Origin: Tetranychus cinnabarinus
Lineage: Eukaryota > Arthropoda > Arachnida > Trombidiformes > Tetranychidae
DNA: 64,000 bases
Assembly: GCA_022266195.1 (NCBI GenBank)
Contig: WHVY01000004.1
Location: 9,565,501 to 9,629,500, forward strand
Reading direction: 5' to 3'
Both the position numbers and the translations under genes were made by a program. The notes under the pieces were generated by a model. The model was given only the letters and a program-made list of their open reading frames with translations, did not search any database and was not told the origin of the DNA. Within the stretch, counting starts at the first letter, position 1. The number at the start of each line of letters is the position of its first letter. This document shows positions 24,901 through 36,900 of this stretch, in pieces.

Positions 24901-27900
24901 ATACATTTGTACATACCTTGTACTTTTGTCAATAATTAACTTGTTTTGTAAATGAAGATAAAGATGTTGACTATTTGATTGGATTCTGGTTCCTGGCCGT
25001 TTCAGCCTGTCAGTCTATTAATAGGATCAATTTTTGACTGTCAATGGAAAGGTTTTCAATTGAATAATAGCAACAAGTAATAAGTATTATAACCTTGGTT
25101 AGGTTGAACACACAAACACAGTATGTGTGTTACTTGTCAATATGTTACATTATTACCTTAATTATGCATTCAATTTTGTTTGTCTGTTTGTGTGTGTTAT
25201 TGGTAAGGTTATCATGCAGAGAGAATGATGAAAGTAAAAGTTGAATATGATCATGTTATTATCTTCATCAGTAACATTTTGTTGACAACATAACAACATC
25301 TCAATTGAAGATGAAAATTGAAATGCATGACAAAATATTACTCAAGAAAAACTGAACAAGCATAATCTTCTTACATTTTACTTTGAAATCTTGAATGATA
25401 CAGAAAAGCAAGTGTTTATGTTGAATAAAGGAATAAAAAACAGAAGCAAAGGTAAACTAGTACAGAGAATAAACAATTTTGTGTTTTGTTTGAAAAATTT
25501 ATCATGTAATTGCATAAACAAAGTCAGGGTATATTTGTTCATTTCCCAACTTAAATCTTGTTGATCAACATTTTCAAACGCGATTCAAAATGTTTAGGAT
25601 CAAATGAAATTGGATAGTCAAGTTTACAAAAACAAAAGGTTTAAACCGAGCAATGATAAAAATGAATGAATGAGTTCAGTTTTTACTCTAAATATTTTAA
25701 GGATTAGTCGACTCTAGTTAGTAATGAGTTCAACTTGTTTCACGATAATAATGCAAAATAACCCGATGGTGTTGCAAACAGGAAGATGATTCAGAGGAAG
25801 ATTAAAATCTCAAGCCAAGAGTAAAGACAACTATGGTTTTTTAATTGGGTAACTGTAATTGCTTTAACCCTCTCAATGATGATTGAGGATACTTATTTAA
25901 AGTCACATGATGGCAAAGATACATCTTCAAATGGATCAATCGAGTTACCAATCGATGAAGAACTTAGCTAGCTATGATAATAGATGTAAATTGCCGAAAA
26001 TACCGAACACTTGAGCTGCATGCATAAGTCGTCCTGGCACCATCTCACTGCTTCAACTCGTTAGAGTTATAATGCAGGGGCGACTTTTTCTGCTAAGCTA
26101 GAGACACATCCTTGTGTGCCTTTAAGACTAAAATGCTAGGATGTCATTTGGCTCGTGTTAGTGTTAAATCAACTTGAATGGGCGTTAAAGGTTTTATCTC
26201 CCTCTTCGATTTCGTAGTGTAAGTTTCTAAGTTACTTACTTTCTCAGTTGTGCACAACTACATGCCGAGCACTTGAGCCATTTCCACAATTGTATTTAAA
26301 AAACAAAAACTGCTCAAGTGAGCCAAGAGAAGAGCATCTTCAGAAATTGAAACTTGGTTCATCCTGTTCGGTTTTTAAGTTTTGTTTGTTATGTTCAGTT
26401 TTTTAAGTTATGGTTATGTTAAGTTTCCACGTTACTTTCCACGTTTTTGTACATTTGTAGTTTTAGTTGCAGTCGGGAAGATTGTCCAAGTTTGCATTTG
26501 TTCTGAAGATCAGAAGAGTTGACGATTGTTATGTTTAAGGTTGCTTTGCTTTTGGATTTCCGCATTGTCCAGTTGAATGAAAATGAATGTGGAACTTTTG
26601 CTTTCCATTGCTCAATATTGAGATTGACTGTGGAAATTAATAATAGCGGGAAAAGTTAAATCATTCGTAACCATTGTTGAGTCTCTATTGACCATTAATT
26701 TGAAAACAATAATGTCCATCATTATTATCCGAATAAATCACATGCCTTTATCCCTTGTGATGATGAAAAATACAATTGAAATGATTATTATGATTAAAGT
26801 TGGATCATCGATTAAGACGACAATGATGAGAAAGATGGTTCAAAGGATGAAATGATTTGAGCTCAAGTTGATTTAAGGAATCAAAATAAAGCACAATCTA
26901 AATCTGTAGCCATTAATTTAGATGGACATTGAGAATGAGTTTTGAAGAAGAAGAAGAAGAAAAAAACTGAAGATGAAGATGAACAACAATTTACTGGTTG
27001 ATGAAGGAAGAAAGGGGTCAAACGAGATTAGCCACTTAATCAATATTAACTAACATACATAAATCTTATTTATTTATTTTTGGATATTCATTTATTCCAG
27101 AGATTATATTCACTTTTACTCATGAGACTTGAGCCTTTCATCAGCCTGAAAGCTGAAAAGTTTCCTTGCATGATAAGAAGAAGAAAAAGAAGAAACAAAA
27201 AGCAAAAAACAGTTTAACTAATTGTCATCTTTTTCCTTTCACATGTCTTCTCATGATGATCATCTTTAATGGAACCAATGAATATTTTATCTGGAAATGA
27301 TTTGAATTGCTGAACCATCTACTCAATCACAATTATGGTTTCACTTTCAATTGAATTGCATTTGGTTCGCTAGCTGCTCCATCCAAAGCATCCATTGAAA
27401 TCACTGGTTCACCCAATTCGATCCCAAACTCGGGTAAAATTGTCGACGGTTCAAATAGCATTGGACCATTTCGAGAAGGTGATGAAGTTCATCTTACATG
27501 CAAAGTAACCGGTGGTAAACCTGAGCCTTCACTTGAATGGTGGTCAGTCAAAGGTGATAACAAACTCGTCTTATCTAGTTCATCATCTTCATCCTCATCC
27601 TCATCCTCATCAACATCACCAAGTAGCGACAATTCAACCAGCCTTGCCTTGATTAAAAAAATTGAACGCAGTGACCTTAATAGTAAATTACAATGTCATG
27701 TTAAACATGAATCAATTGAACCAGATAATTATCAATACGATTCCACAGTTGATCTTGATATTAATGGTAAGTATTTCCAAGTTGAGTCAAAACTCATTTT
27801 CAGTCCAAAGCAAAGTCTCAAAAGTTATTGTAACAAAACTTTTGATGAAAGTTCAATGGACATTTATGTACGTCTAAACAATACTTTTTCGAGTTTCACT

Positions 27901-30900
27901 TTACCTGAAAATAGCGCTAAAGGCCATTCAAAGATGATTGACTTTTCATCCTTTGGTTACAATTTTTAATTTGATTTCGTATGAAAAGCTAAACTTGAAA
28001 AAGTATCATTTACTTGTTTGAAATGGAATTAAAATTTTGTCTTTTTTTCTCAGTTGGTGCTTTAAGTGTTTATATTGTTGGGCCAATTGAAGAAGTGAAA
28101 GAAAACGATTTAATTACAATTAAATGTATCGCAATCGGGAGTCGACCTCATGTCAACATTGAATGGTTCAATGGGTAAGTTCAACCTATGAACAAATTAA
28201 TATCTCAAGCTGCTTGAAATATTAGTTAATATCAGATGAAACAAATGAGGTTAAAAGATGCTTTTGTTTTCGATGTTTACATGTTCAAGTGTTTCACTGG
28301 CTTTCATTGTGAAATTCATTAAAATTATTTTCAGGTTCTGCTGAATCAACCTGTGAATTGGTTAATTTGTATTCATTGAATGTAATTGTCAAAAGTAAAT
28401 GTTGCTATTTGAACGGAAATTGAATTGCTTTTATCATGCAAAGTGAAGATGAAAAACGCAAAGCAAAAGTTGAAAGTGAAACATTGAATCGCAAATTATT
28501 TTGCTGAAACAATTGATAACTTGTAAGAATGCAAAGAACAGAGAAAACAAAAGTTTCGAGTTTACCGATTTTTCGATTAAATTTAATTCAATTTTAATCA
28601 TTTTTGCATTTGTTTCTTTTGCCAACTCGACAGCACTCAACCCATGCAAAATGTTAAATTGAGTGAAGAAATTTACGAAGACAAAGAATCTGGTGATGGA
28701 ACAAAGCGAACTGAATCAATCATGGAACTTTACATTACTCGGTTTGATCATTTAACGACAATTGAATGTCGAGCAATCAATTCAGCCATGAATGAACCCT
28801 TAAAGGCAACAATTCAATTCAAAGTTTTATGTAAGTTTAACTCATTTTACCTTTATTCCTCAACGAATATCATGAATATCATGATTCATCTTGAAAGTTT
28901 TCCTCTTAAATTAATTTCTCTTCTCATTTTTCATTTTCATCATTATCTGTTTATCGCTTGATATTATCATGAAAACAATATTCATTAATTGTTTGTTTTA
29001 CAACAAGAATAGGAATTTAATAATGAAATGATGAAAAGGAAAGTCCATCAATCACAAGAATTGTTCAACAGAAAAGAATAGCTTCTTCCCATAATTAACC
29101 AACATTCCAATCATTTTATCTCAAATTGATATTGAACTTTTCATGAGGTAAAGAGTGTGTTGACTGGGAGGTGAAAAGTTTAGACTATCAAGAGAGGTAA
29201 AAGATAATTATGTTTGGAAAATTTGTTGATTAATTTGACTTCTTTTTTTCGACCTTTTAATTGATGACATTTAAATGAACTTTTTGGCTTTTTACTTTGC
29301 TTTCAGATTCACCGACAATTGTTATGGAACCTGAGAATGGCCTTAAACTACAGGAAAACCAAGAATCGATCAACATTTATTGTACTTATAATGCTAATCC
29401 GGTTGAACTGAAGCGCAATGAAACTCGTTGGTTCAAAGACTCTCAAGAGATCGATATTGAGGGTTCAGAGGGACGTTATTTAAGCATCTTTTCTGGTTAT
29501 CCAATCCTCTCGATAATCAATGTTACCCGTGATCACAGTGCGACCTATTACTGTTCAATCGCCAATGAAATTGGTTCCAGTAAAGCTAAACAGGGTGTCC
29601 ATTTAAATATCATTTACCGTCCAACAGTAACTTTCAGAATATTTCCTGGTAAGTGTTCAATTCTTTGTCTTTACTGAATGTCTATGTTGAAGAGCAATGT
29701 TGATGTAAAGACTAAACCATTTTCACTGAAAATTCGGCTCCTTAAGAGTTACATTTTGTTTCCAATTAACTTGCAGTTGATTTCAGTTCTGATCGAAAAG
29801 TTCTGGAAATTCGCAGCTTCGATAAATAAAAGGTTCTGAGCTTTTTTCACAAACGCTGTTGATCGCATAAATAGATTTATGCATTATTAGATTTCAGTTT
29901 GAAGTATATTAGGTTTGTTGCGACTTTTGATGTTATGAGAGTCGGATTTCGGGCGAAAGTTGACTTCTTTTTATTTGAGTGGAAGTAATTGTTGATTTTT
30001 GACGATTAAAATGATTTTAGTTGAAGATTATTTTGTTTTGTTTTACCTAAAAATTGAATTATCTGGACTTGTCAAGAACCGCTTTTTGTTATAGCTTTAA
30101 ATGCTCTTTTGTTTTGTCCTTTTCATCGTTTAAATCTTCAAAATCCATTGTAAATTTTATCAGCTTGACACATGTGATTACACAGATGAACGGCTATCAT
30201 TACCCAGCATGACAAGGTGCTGGACTCGAGTCACTCATCCGTGTCACTAAAGGTGATTTTCCAGTTTTTACTCATCAATTAGCCTTGAATAACAAGTTGA
30301 CCTTCCTCACCTTTTATCAGCTCTCAACAAAAGGACAAAATGTCGTTTATTTGCACGGACAAAACCCAAAAGACAGCTTCAGTTAGATAAGATCAAAACC
30401 CATTCGCACTCATCTTTGATGAACACTAAAAACCTGAAAAGAATCAAAAGACACTTGAACAAATTTGACCATATCGATTGCTAAAATGGCTCAAAAACGA
30501 TTAACTGAAAACTTGGAAAATTCAATTATTTCATGCTTTTCTATTCCAATGTTTATTTATCATGTAAAAGGTTAAATATGATATTTTTTTGCTTCTTTTT
30601 TCATCTCTTCTCAAAGTTATTTAGTTTTGTTTTCATGAAAATAAAAACACTTTCATCTTCAATTTCAATGAAAACAGATGCAAGGAAAATGTTGCGAAAA
30701 TGAAAGGAAACTATTGAAGGAAAACAATTGATGATAATTTTGGATCGATACAGTTTCATGATAACTTTGGGAGGAAAATATTTACCCACAATATTCATGG
30801 AGAAAGGAGAAAGAGAGAAATGTTGAAGATTTGAAAATTTGTTCACAATTTTGTTTGTCTTTACATTGAAATTGAAGGCGAACCTGAGGAGAGAAAAGAA

Positions 30901-33900
30901 CAGAAAAAAGTTGAAAAACAAAAATCTAAACAAATAAAAAGGTTCAAGTTTATTGGACTCGAGGGAAGGATAAAAATGATGACAAAATCTTGGAGTAAAT
31001 CATAATCCATGTTCAGGGATAAAGAGATGAAAACGGAATAACAGGGAAAAGATTAACTGAGTGGAAACGAGATGAGAAAAGATTCATGATTTGAGGGAAA
31101 ACATTGAACAGTAGAAACTGGAAAATCAATTGATTAAAGTTATTTAACTGTAAACCTGTGAATTGCGTTTAAATAAACTTTTTTTCTTCCAACATCGAAC
31201 AACAATTTTTTCTTCAATCTTTTTTTCCATTGTTATTCATGTTCTTTTCCAGGTCAGACTAGCCGATGATTCAGATTTTGATTCACCTTTTGGGTTTACC
31301 TTTTTGTTTTGGTTAACCTTGCATTTGTATAACTGCAAAACTGGTTAACCATCAATTTAAGTATTTTGAGTAAAATGTAAGAATAGAAATTTTATTTTTT
31401 GAATTTTCTGTTGTTGATAGTTTTGGTCTCTTTTTTTTGGTGAATGAAATCAGAGTTGGGCAAAAGGGAAATTGTTTATTTGCTTATTCGTAAACACACA
31501 ATGATGATAACCTTTGAATTGAAAGAATTCACTTTTACTCTTTTCACCATGTTATTATTCATTGAATGAATCGAGTAATTCAAATGAAAATAGACAGAAA
31601 TTTTCAATTGCTTTTCTTTTTGTTTGACTGTGCAAAAAGAGATTGAGTTTTGAAATGCATTAAATTGCTGGTGATGATTCAACTTTTCAACATATAATTT
31701 CATCAACATCAACATTGATTGTCTTTTTTGTACATTTTTTATCAATAAATTGTTCACTAAATGGGAACAAAAAGCGGCCTCAAAATGTTTCATTCAGTAA
31801 TGGAAAGTGTTTGTGAAAACTCCAAAGTGAAACGTTTATTTGAATCAAATCGTAACCTTAGTCATTAAAGCAACCGCCAACGATATTCACAGGTTTAGAT
31901 TCATCGGTTTCTTGTTACAATAATAATGCAAAATACACCGACAATGATGAGTTCTGAATCAGTTAAAGACTTTGTGCACATCAACTAATGTTTTATGTAC
32001 TTTACCCATTCGCAGATGTCCGAAGTGGTATTATGATTAAGGAAGGCGATGACATTCAATTGTTGTGTGATGTTGAAGACGGCAATCCATCTAATGTGTC
32101 CAAAGTGCGTTGGATCCGAACCACAAGTGAAGGAAGTGATACAATCATTAATGAAACCTCGCAAAATGAGATTGTCTGGTTGTCAGTTGATCGCTCTTTG
32201 AGTGGCAACTATTCATGCCAGGCTCTCAACGAGGCTGGTTGGTCAAAAGAGTCAAACATGGTTGAACTGGACGTGAAGTATCTTCCCTCGCAAGCTCAAA
32301 TTCAACAGATAAACGGCAATTATCCAGTGAAAGGTGAACCTCTTATCCTTGAATGTATTGTCCATCAACTAGGCTGGCCAATTGCCGAAGAATATCTTTG
32401 GGAACAAGACGGGATTCGATTAATAGACTCGACCGAGTCCATTTTAAACATAACCAATGTTACCCTTTCAACTCGAGGCAACTATTCGTGTGCAGCAATA
32501 TCGATGGCAGGATTGGGTTCTAAAGGTAATTTTCACCTTTTCCAACTTTTCCCTCAAAGACAGACTAAACTTTGAGCAAAAGCATCTCAAGTTGCATTTA
32601 ATTTTTCAATCTTACTGTTCAATTGAACAACCTCAGGCTAAACTTAAATAATGGAAACCAATTGTTGTTATCATTAATTTCACTCACAACCTTTCCAATC
32701 CCAGTTTTATATTTAATATTATATCAGAATATCAGGGTTTGTCCAACAATTAGTTCAACTTATTGACCAATATAAAAGTGGATTAATTGTCATTGTTTAT
32801 CAGCTAAATTACAGTTGAACATAATTATGATGGAAATGATAATCTTTTCTCATTTTAAATGTAAATTTGTGTTCGACTTTTCCAGGTTATCTTTACATTC
32901 AACCAATGGTTCCACCAAAAATGATTGAATCTTTACCTGAAGTGGATGGAGCCTTGTTCAATGCAAGTCAACATTCAGTCTCATGTAGAGTTGAATGTGA
33001 TCCTCCGTGTTCAATCAAATGGTACTCGAATGGTTCCCTAATCGAGCCCAACAGTTCAACCTCTTATACCATCAAAGAGACTCAACATCCAGAGGAAAAA
33101 GAATCCAACATTTTCCTTAGCATTGTATCAACACTCACTTGGAACATGGCACAACCCTTGAATAGAGAAACGGGAAATTCTGAGATTACCTGTTCATCAA
33201 CCAACAACCTTGCTGGACCTGGGGTTGAATCAAACATGCAATTTAGAGTTGAATGTAAATAGTTTGAAAGGCTTTTCATAGTAAATCAAATGTTCATTTC
33301 ATTTCGTTTCTCTTGCAGATCCTCCTGAAAATATCTTTGTTTCACCGCAAACTGTTACAGTCGTTGAAGGTAACATACCTGAAGCCATCAAGTGCCATAG
33401 TGATGCTCTGCCAGAAGCTTCATACCGATGGGAACGTTGGGGTGTGCCCATTGTGGTTTCACCAATTCTTGAGATTCACAACCCAATGAACCAAGAAACT
33501 GGTGGCAACTATTCATGTGTAGCCTACAACAGACACGGGTCAACCCGTGTCGATGCCGTAATAAACGTTCTTCGTAAGTTTACCTTTGCTTCGCTAACAA
33601 AATATCAAAATGCAAAACCTTTTCAAAACTAAACAACAAATGAACCCAAAAGTTAAATACTCTTTACTTCGCATTAAAACAATATATTAAGACACAAAAT
33701 AACGACAGAAAATGCACTCATAATAACGATCTGAAGTTTGGTCTAAACTTTATTCCCAAAAACAGAAACTCTGCAAAATAAAACGCAAAATCTTCAAGAG
33801 TTGATCGATTACCAATAAACTTGCGAAAAACAAATCCAAATGAACCAATGTTTCTTTGCAATAATACAACGATTAAGATTCAAAGCAACGTCAGAAAATG

Positions 33901-36900
33901 AAGTAATTTCTAAAGCAGAAAACTCTGTTAAACGCACAAGTTGAAGTCTTTGAATATTGATCTATTATCGATAGACTTTGAGAAACAAAACTTGAGACTC
34001 GACTAACGTTATTCGCACTCGTGAAATGCTTAAAATTGAAATTGATTCCTCATTCAATCAGTTCTAATTGTAACTTTTTAATTCGCAGATAAGCCAGTCT
34101 GTGAGATATCTGAAAGTGAGATGAGAGGCAGTGAAGCCGATGGTCCATCGTCCATTTACGTTGTGCTCATCTGTGAAGCCATTGCCAATCCAAGTGATAA
34201 TTTATCTTTTCAATGGACACTGGGCAATACAACGTTCACTTCAACCAATTCAAGTGATATTGTAACCAATCAAGGATTACGAAGTCAAATTGTGATATCG
34301 CCAAACGATGAATCCATGTTTGGCACATGGACTTGTTCAGTAACCAACTCAGTTGGTTCTTCATCCTGTCTCTTCACCAAATCGGCTCCACTCAGTAAGT
34401 CAACCATCTTAGAGTCTAAACCAAATAAACATTAAAATTAAATTTGATCTACAGTCGATTCTCGCTGGACGATGCCTCACTTTGATGAGAAATCAATCAT
34501 TCTTATCGCCGGTATTCTGGCCATTATCATAATCATATTCATCATCATTTTGATCATCATGTTTTGCCGGATGAAACGTCGTCGTGCCAAACAAGGTAAA
34601 TCAAATGAATTAATCTAAATTACTAATTTACTTTTGCAAAGCAAACATCAACATTTGAACCAATTTGGATGAAAGTTGAATTTCGATTAATTTACATTGT
34701 TAATCATTGAAGGAGTGTTTAATATCAATTTAGATGGAAAACCGATTAAACTGATTGTTATTCATTTGTTGATGTTGACTGAATGATTAACCTTAAAACT
34801 AATTTGTTTGTAACCAATTTTATTCCTTTTCCCTCATTTTCCATCTGACATTTTCACTTTCAATTGCTGACCATCATCATGAACCATCAGAATCTCATTC
34901 ATTGGCATCGGACAGAGAAAAGTAAGAATGCGAAAAGCAAATGCAAAAGAAAACCTTTTCATCCAATGATCGCAATCTTTTCCGGAACAAAACGCAAAAC
35001 ACAAACACTCAGTCAATTGTTAATATTAAAGTGTACAACTTGATAAACAATAATATATTTATTACTTCAAATTGATTATTCAATTTCAACCTTTCTTTAT
35101 GTTAATTTAACGATTACACAGTTAAACAGTTGTAAACCTTTTCCAATTGATAATTGATCATCAAAGTTATGCATTGATGAAGCTGTTAATTGTCATCGAA
35201 TTATTATTCAAAATGTTTACCAATTAATAGCCTTGGTCACCATCTAGTCAACCATAGCATGTTAAACTCGAGTTGACATGAAATTGTCTCCAGTAACAAT
35301 CTGTTGTTTAGACTTTAACGATAAATTGACCTTCTATCATCATGAACGTGATATAAAGTTTAATGATTTTTCCAAAAAATTGACAGAAATATTAAAATTA
35401 TAAGCTCGAATAGAGTTTGCAAACATCGGAAAAAGAAGCTCTAAATTGAAAATCCATGGAATGTAAAAGTCGAGAATATTTTGCAAGAGTTAAAATGACT
35501 TTTCAGCGATTTTTGAGAAGTTTTAAGAACAAACAAAGTTGCGAAAAAAATGCGAAATTTCAGCATCAAAAGGCTAAAGTTGTTAGGAAGAATCTAAGCA
35601 AAATCGAACAAAAAAGTTGAAAAATTCATGGAAATGGAATAAGAAGTTGAAATATTTAGAAGAAAGGATTGAGTTTCGAATAAAATTTCGAGATACTTTT
35701 GAATACTCTTTTGGGAATGGATTAGAAACTTTTAGACTTTTGTGTTTTGACTATTTGACTTGAGGTAAGCTTTGGATAAGTGTTGGATAATAAATTGGAA
35801 AATATCTTTTCTTATTTTGTCTGTTTCCATAACTTGGTGTCCTCTTCATTAGTTTACAATTAGTTGAACCTTTTAAAAGCTGACTAAATATTTACCTTTT
35901 GGTTTTGCATTGATGGAAGATGATTGAGATCATTTTAATCGAAGTTGCATGTTTCAAGTAAACAAACATTTTACATTATCCTAAAAGACTAACATTTACC
36001 TTTTGTCTTTTCATTATTGTTTGCTTTTACCAACTACTAATGTTAATGGATGTTAACCTTTGCCAAAACCTGAAACAATGAAAAACCTTAACGACAATTT
36101 AGACCTGAAAGTGAACGAACTCCAACTCCATCGTCTTACATCAGTCATGTGCCTTCTAATAAAGGTAATTAATAACCATTCCATATTCATCATAATGCAC
36201 TTTATTTTAATCCTCATTTTTCCTCAGTTTATTATTATCATTATCATGTTCACCGAAAACGTTTCATTTTGTGAATGCTTCCTTTTCTTAATGCCATTGA
36301 TTTTTGCGTTGTTTTTTGCATTTAGATTTTTACGTTTGATTCGTTCATCTTTTACAGCATTTAGACTAATCACAATCACAATTAACAACTTTCTTCTTTT
36401 CGCTTCTTTTCTTGTCACAATCAATCCCGCTTCACTTTTGCCAATTCACATCTTTCCAGCAATTAAATATCTTCAGGAAACAAATTTACGCCTTAAAAGA
36501 AACGATCGAGTTTTTGGTAAGAAATCGCATGAAGAAAGGATTAAGCCTTGTGTCAAACTCATGAGCACTCTAAACGTTAATTTTCACAGAATTTTCAGTT
36601 TAGACTAAAACAAAACTTCAATGAGAATCAAAATTATTGTTTTAGTTCCAAATTTATTCAAGTTAGTCATGCTACTAACTTAGTCAAGTGAAGTCGCTTA
36701 TGAATAACGAAAAAACATTAATTTTCTTGTTACAATTTAATGATATCAAATAAACTTTGAGATCAGTTCATCAGGTTTAAGCTTCGAATCGAGTATTTGC
36801 TTTATTAAACCTTTCATGTTCTGTGGTCACATCAGTACTGTAGTAGTAGTGACTTTCATCTTCAGAATCGATACCAAGTATAACAAGTTGTTGAGCGGTC

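Larger units (their letters stand above)
21910..27373 (+). other. Intron 1 of the nine-Ig gene (5.5 kb)
   Basis: No exon detected. It contains a TTAGG-like tract (22702-22728), a tRNA-related SINE copy (22780-22930) and a copy of the ATGCAAAATAA repeat (25744). Near 26000-26330 the phrase CCGAACACTTGAGC recurs as CCGAGCACTTGAGCC, and a minus-strand TAGCTTAGCAG resembles an A box, which suggests another decayed Pol III-type element. Confidence 0.6.

Noticed and set aside
26030..26110. Possible tRNA gene on the minus strand (TAGCTTAGCAG A-box-like)
   Set aside because: No matching B box and no cloverleaf; treated as a decayed Pol III-like remnant at most.
36060..36608. 182-codon plus-strand ORF overlapping tail exon 12
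   Set aside because: Its frame gives a hydrophobic, F/I-rich intron-like translation. The other frame of 36103-36164 joins both neighbours in phase and gives a polar tail.
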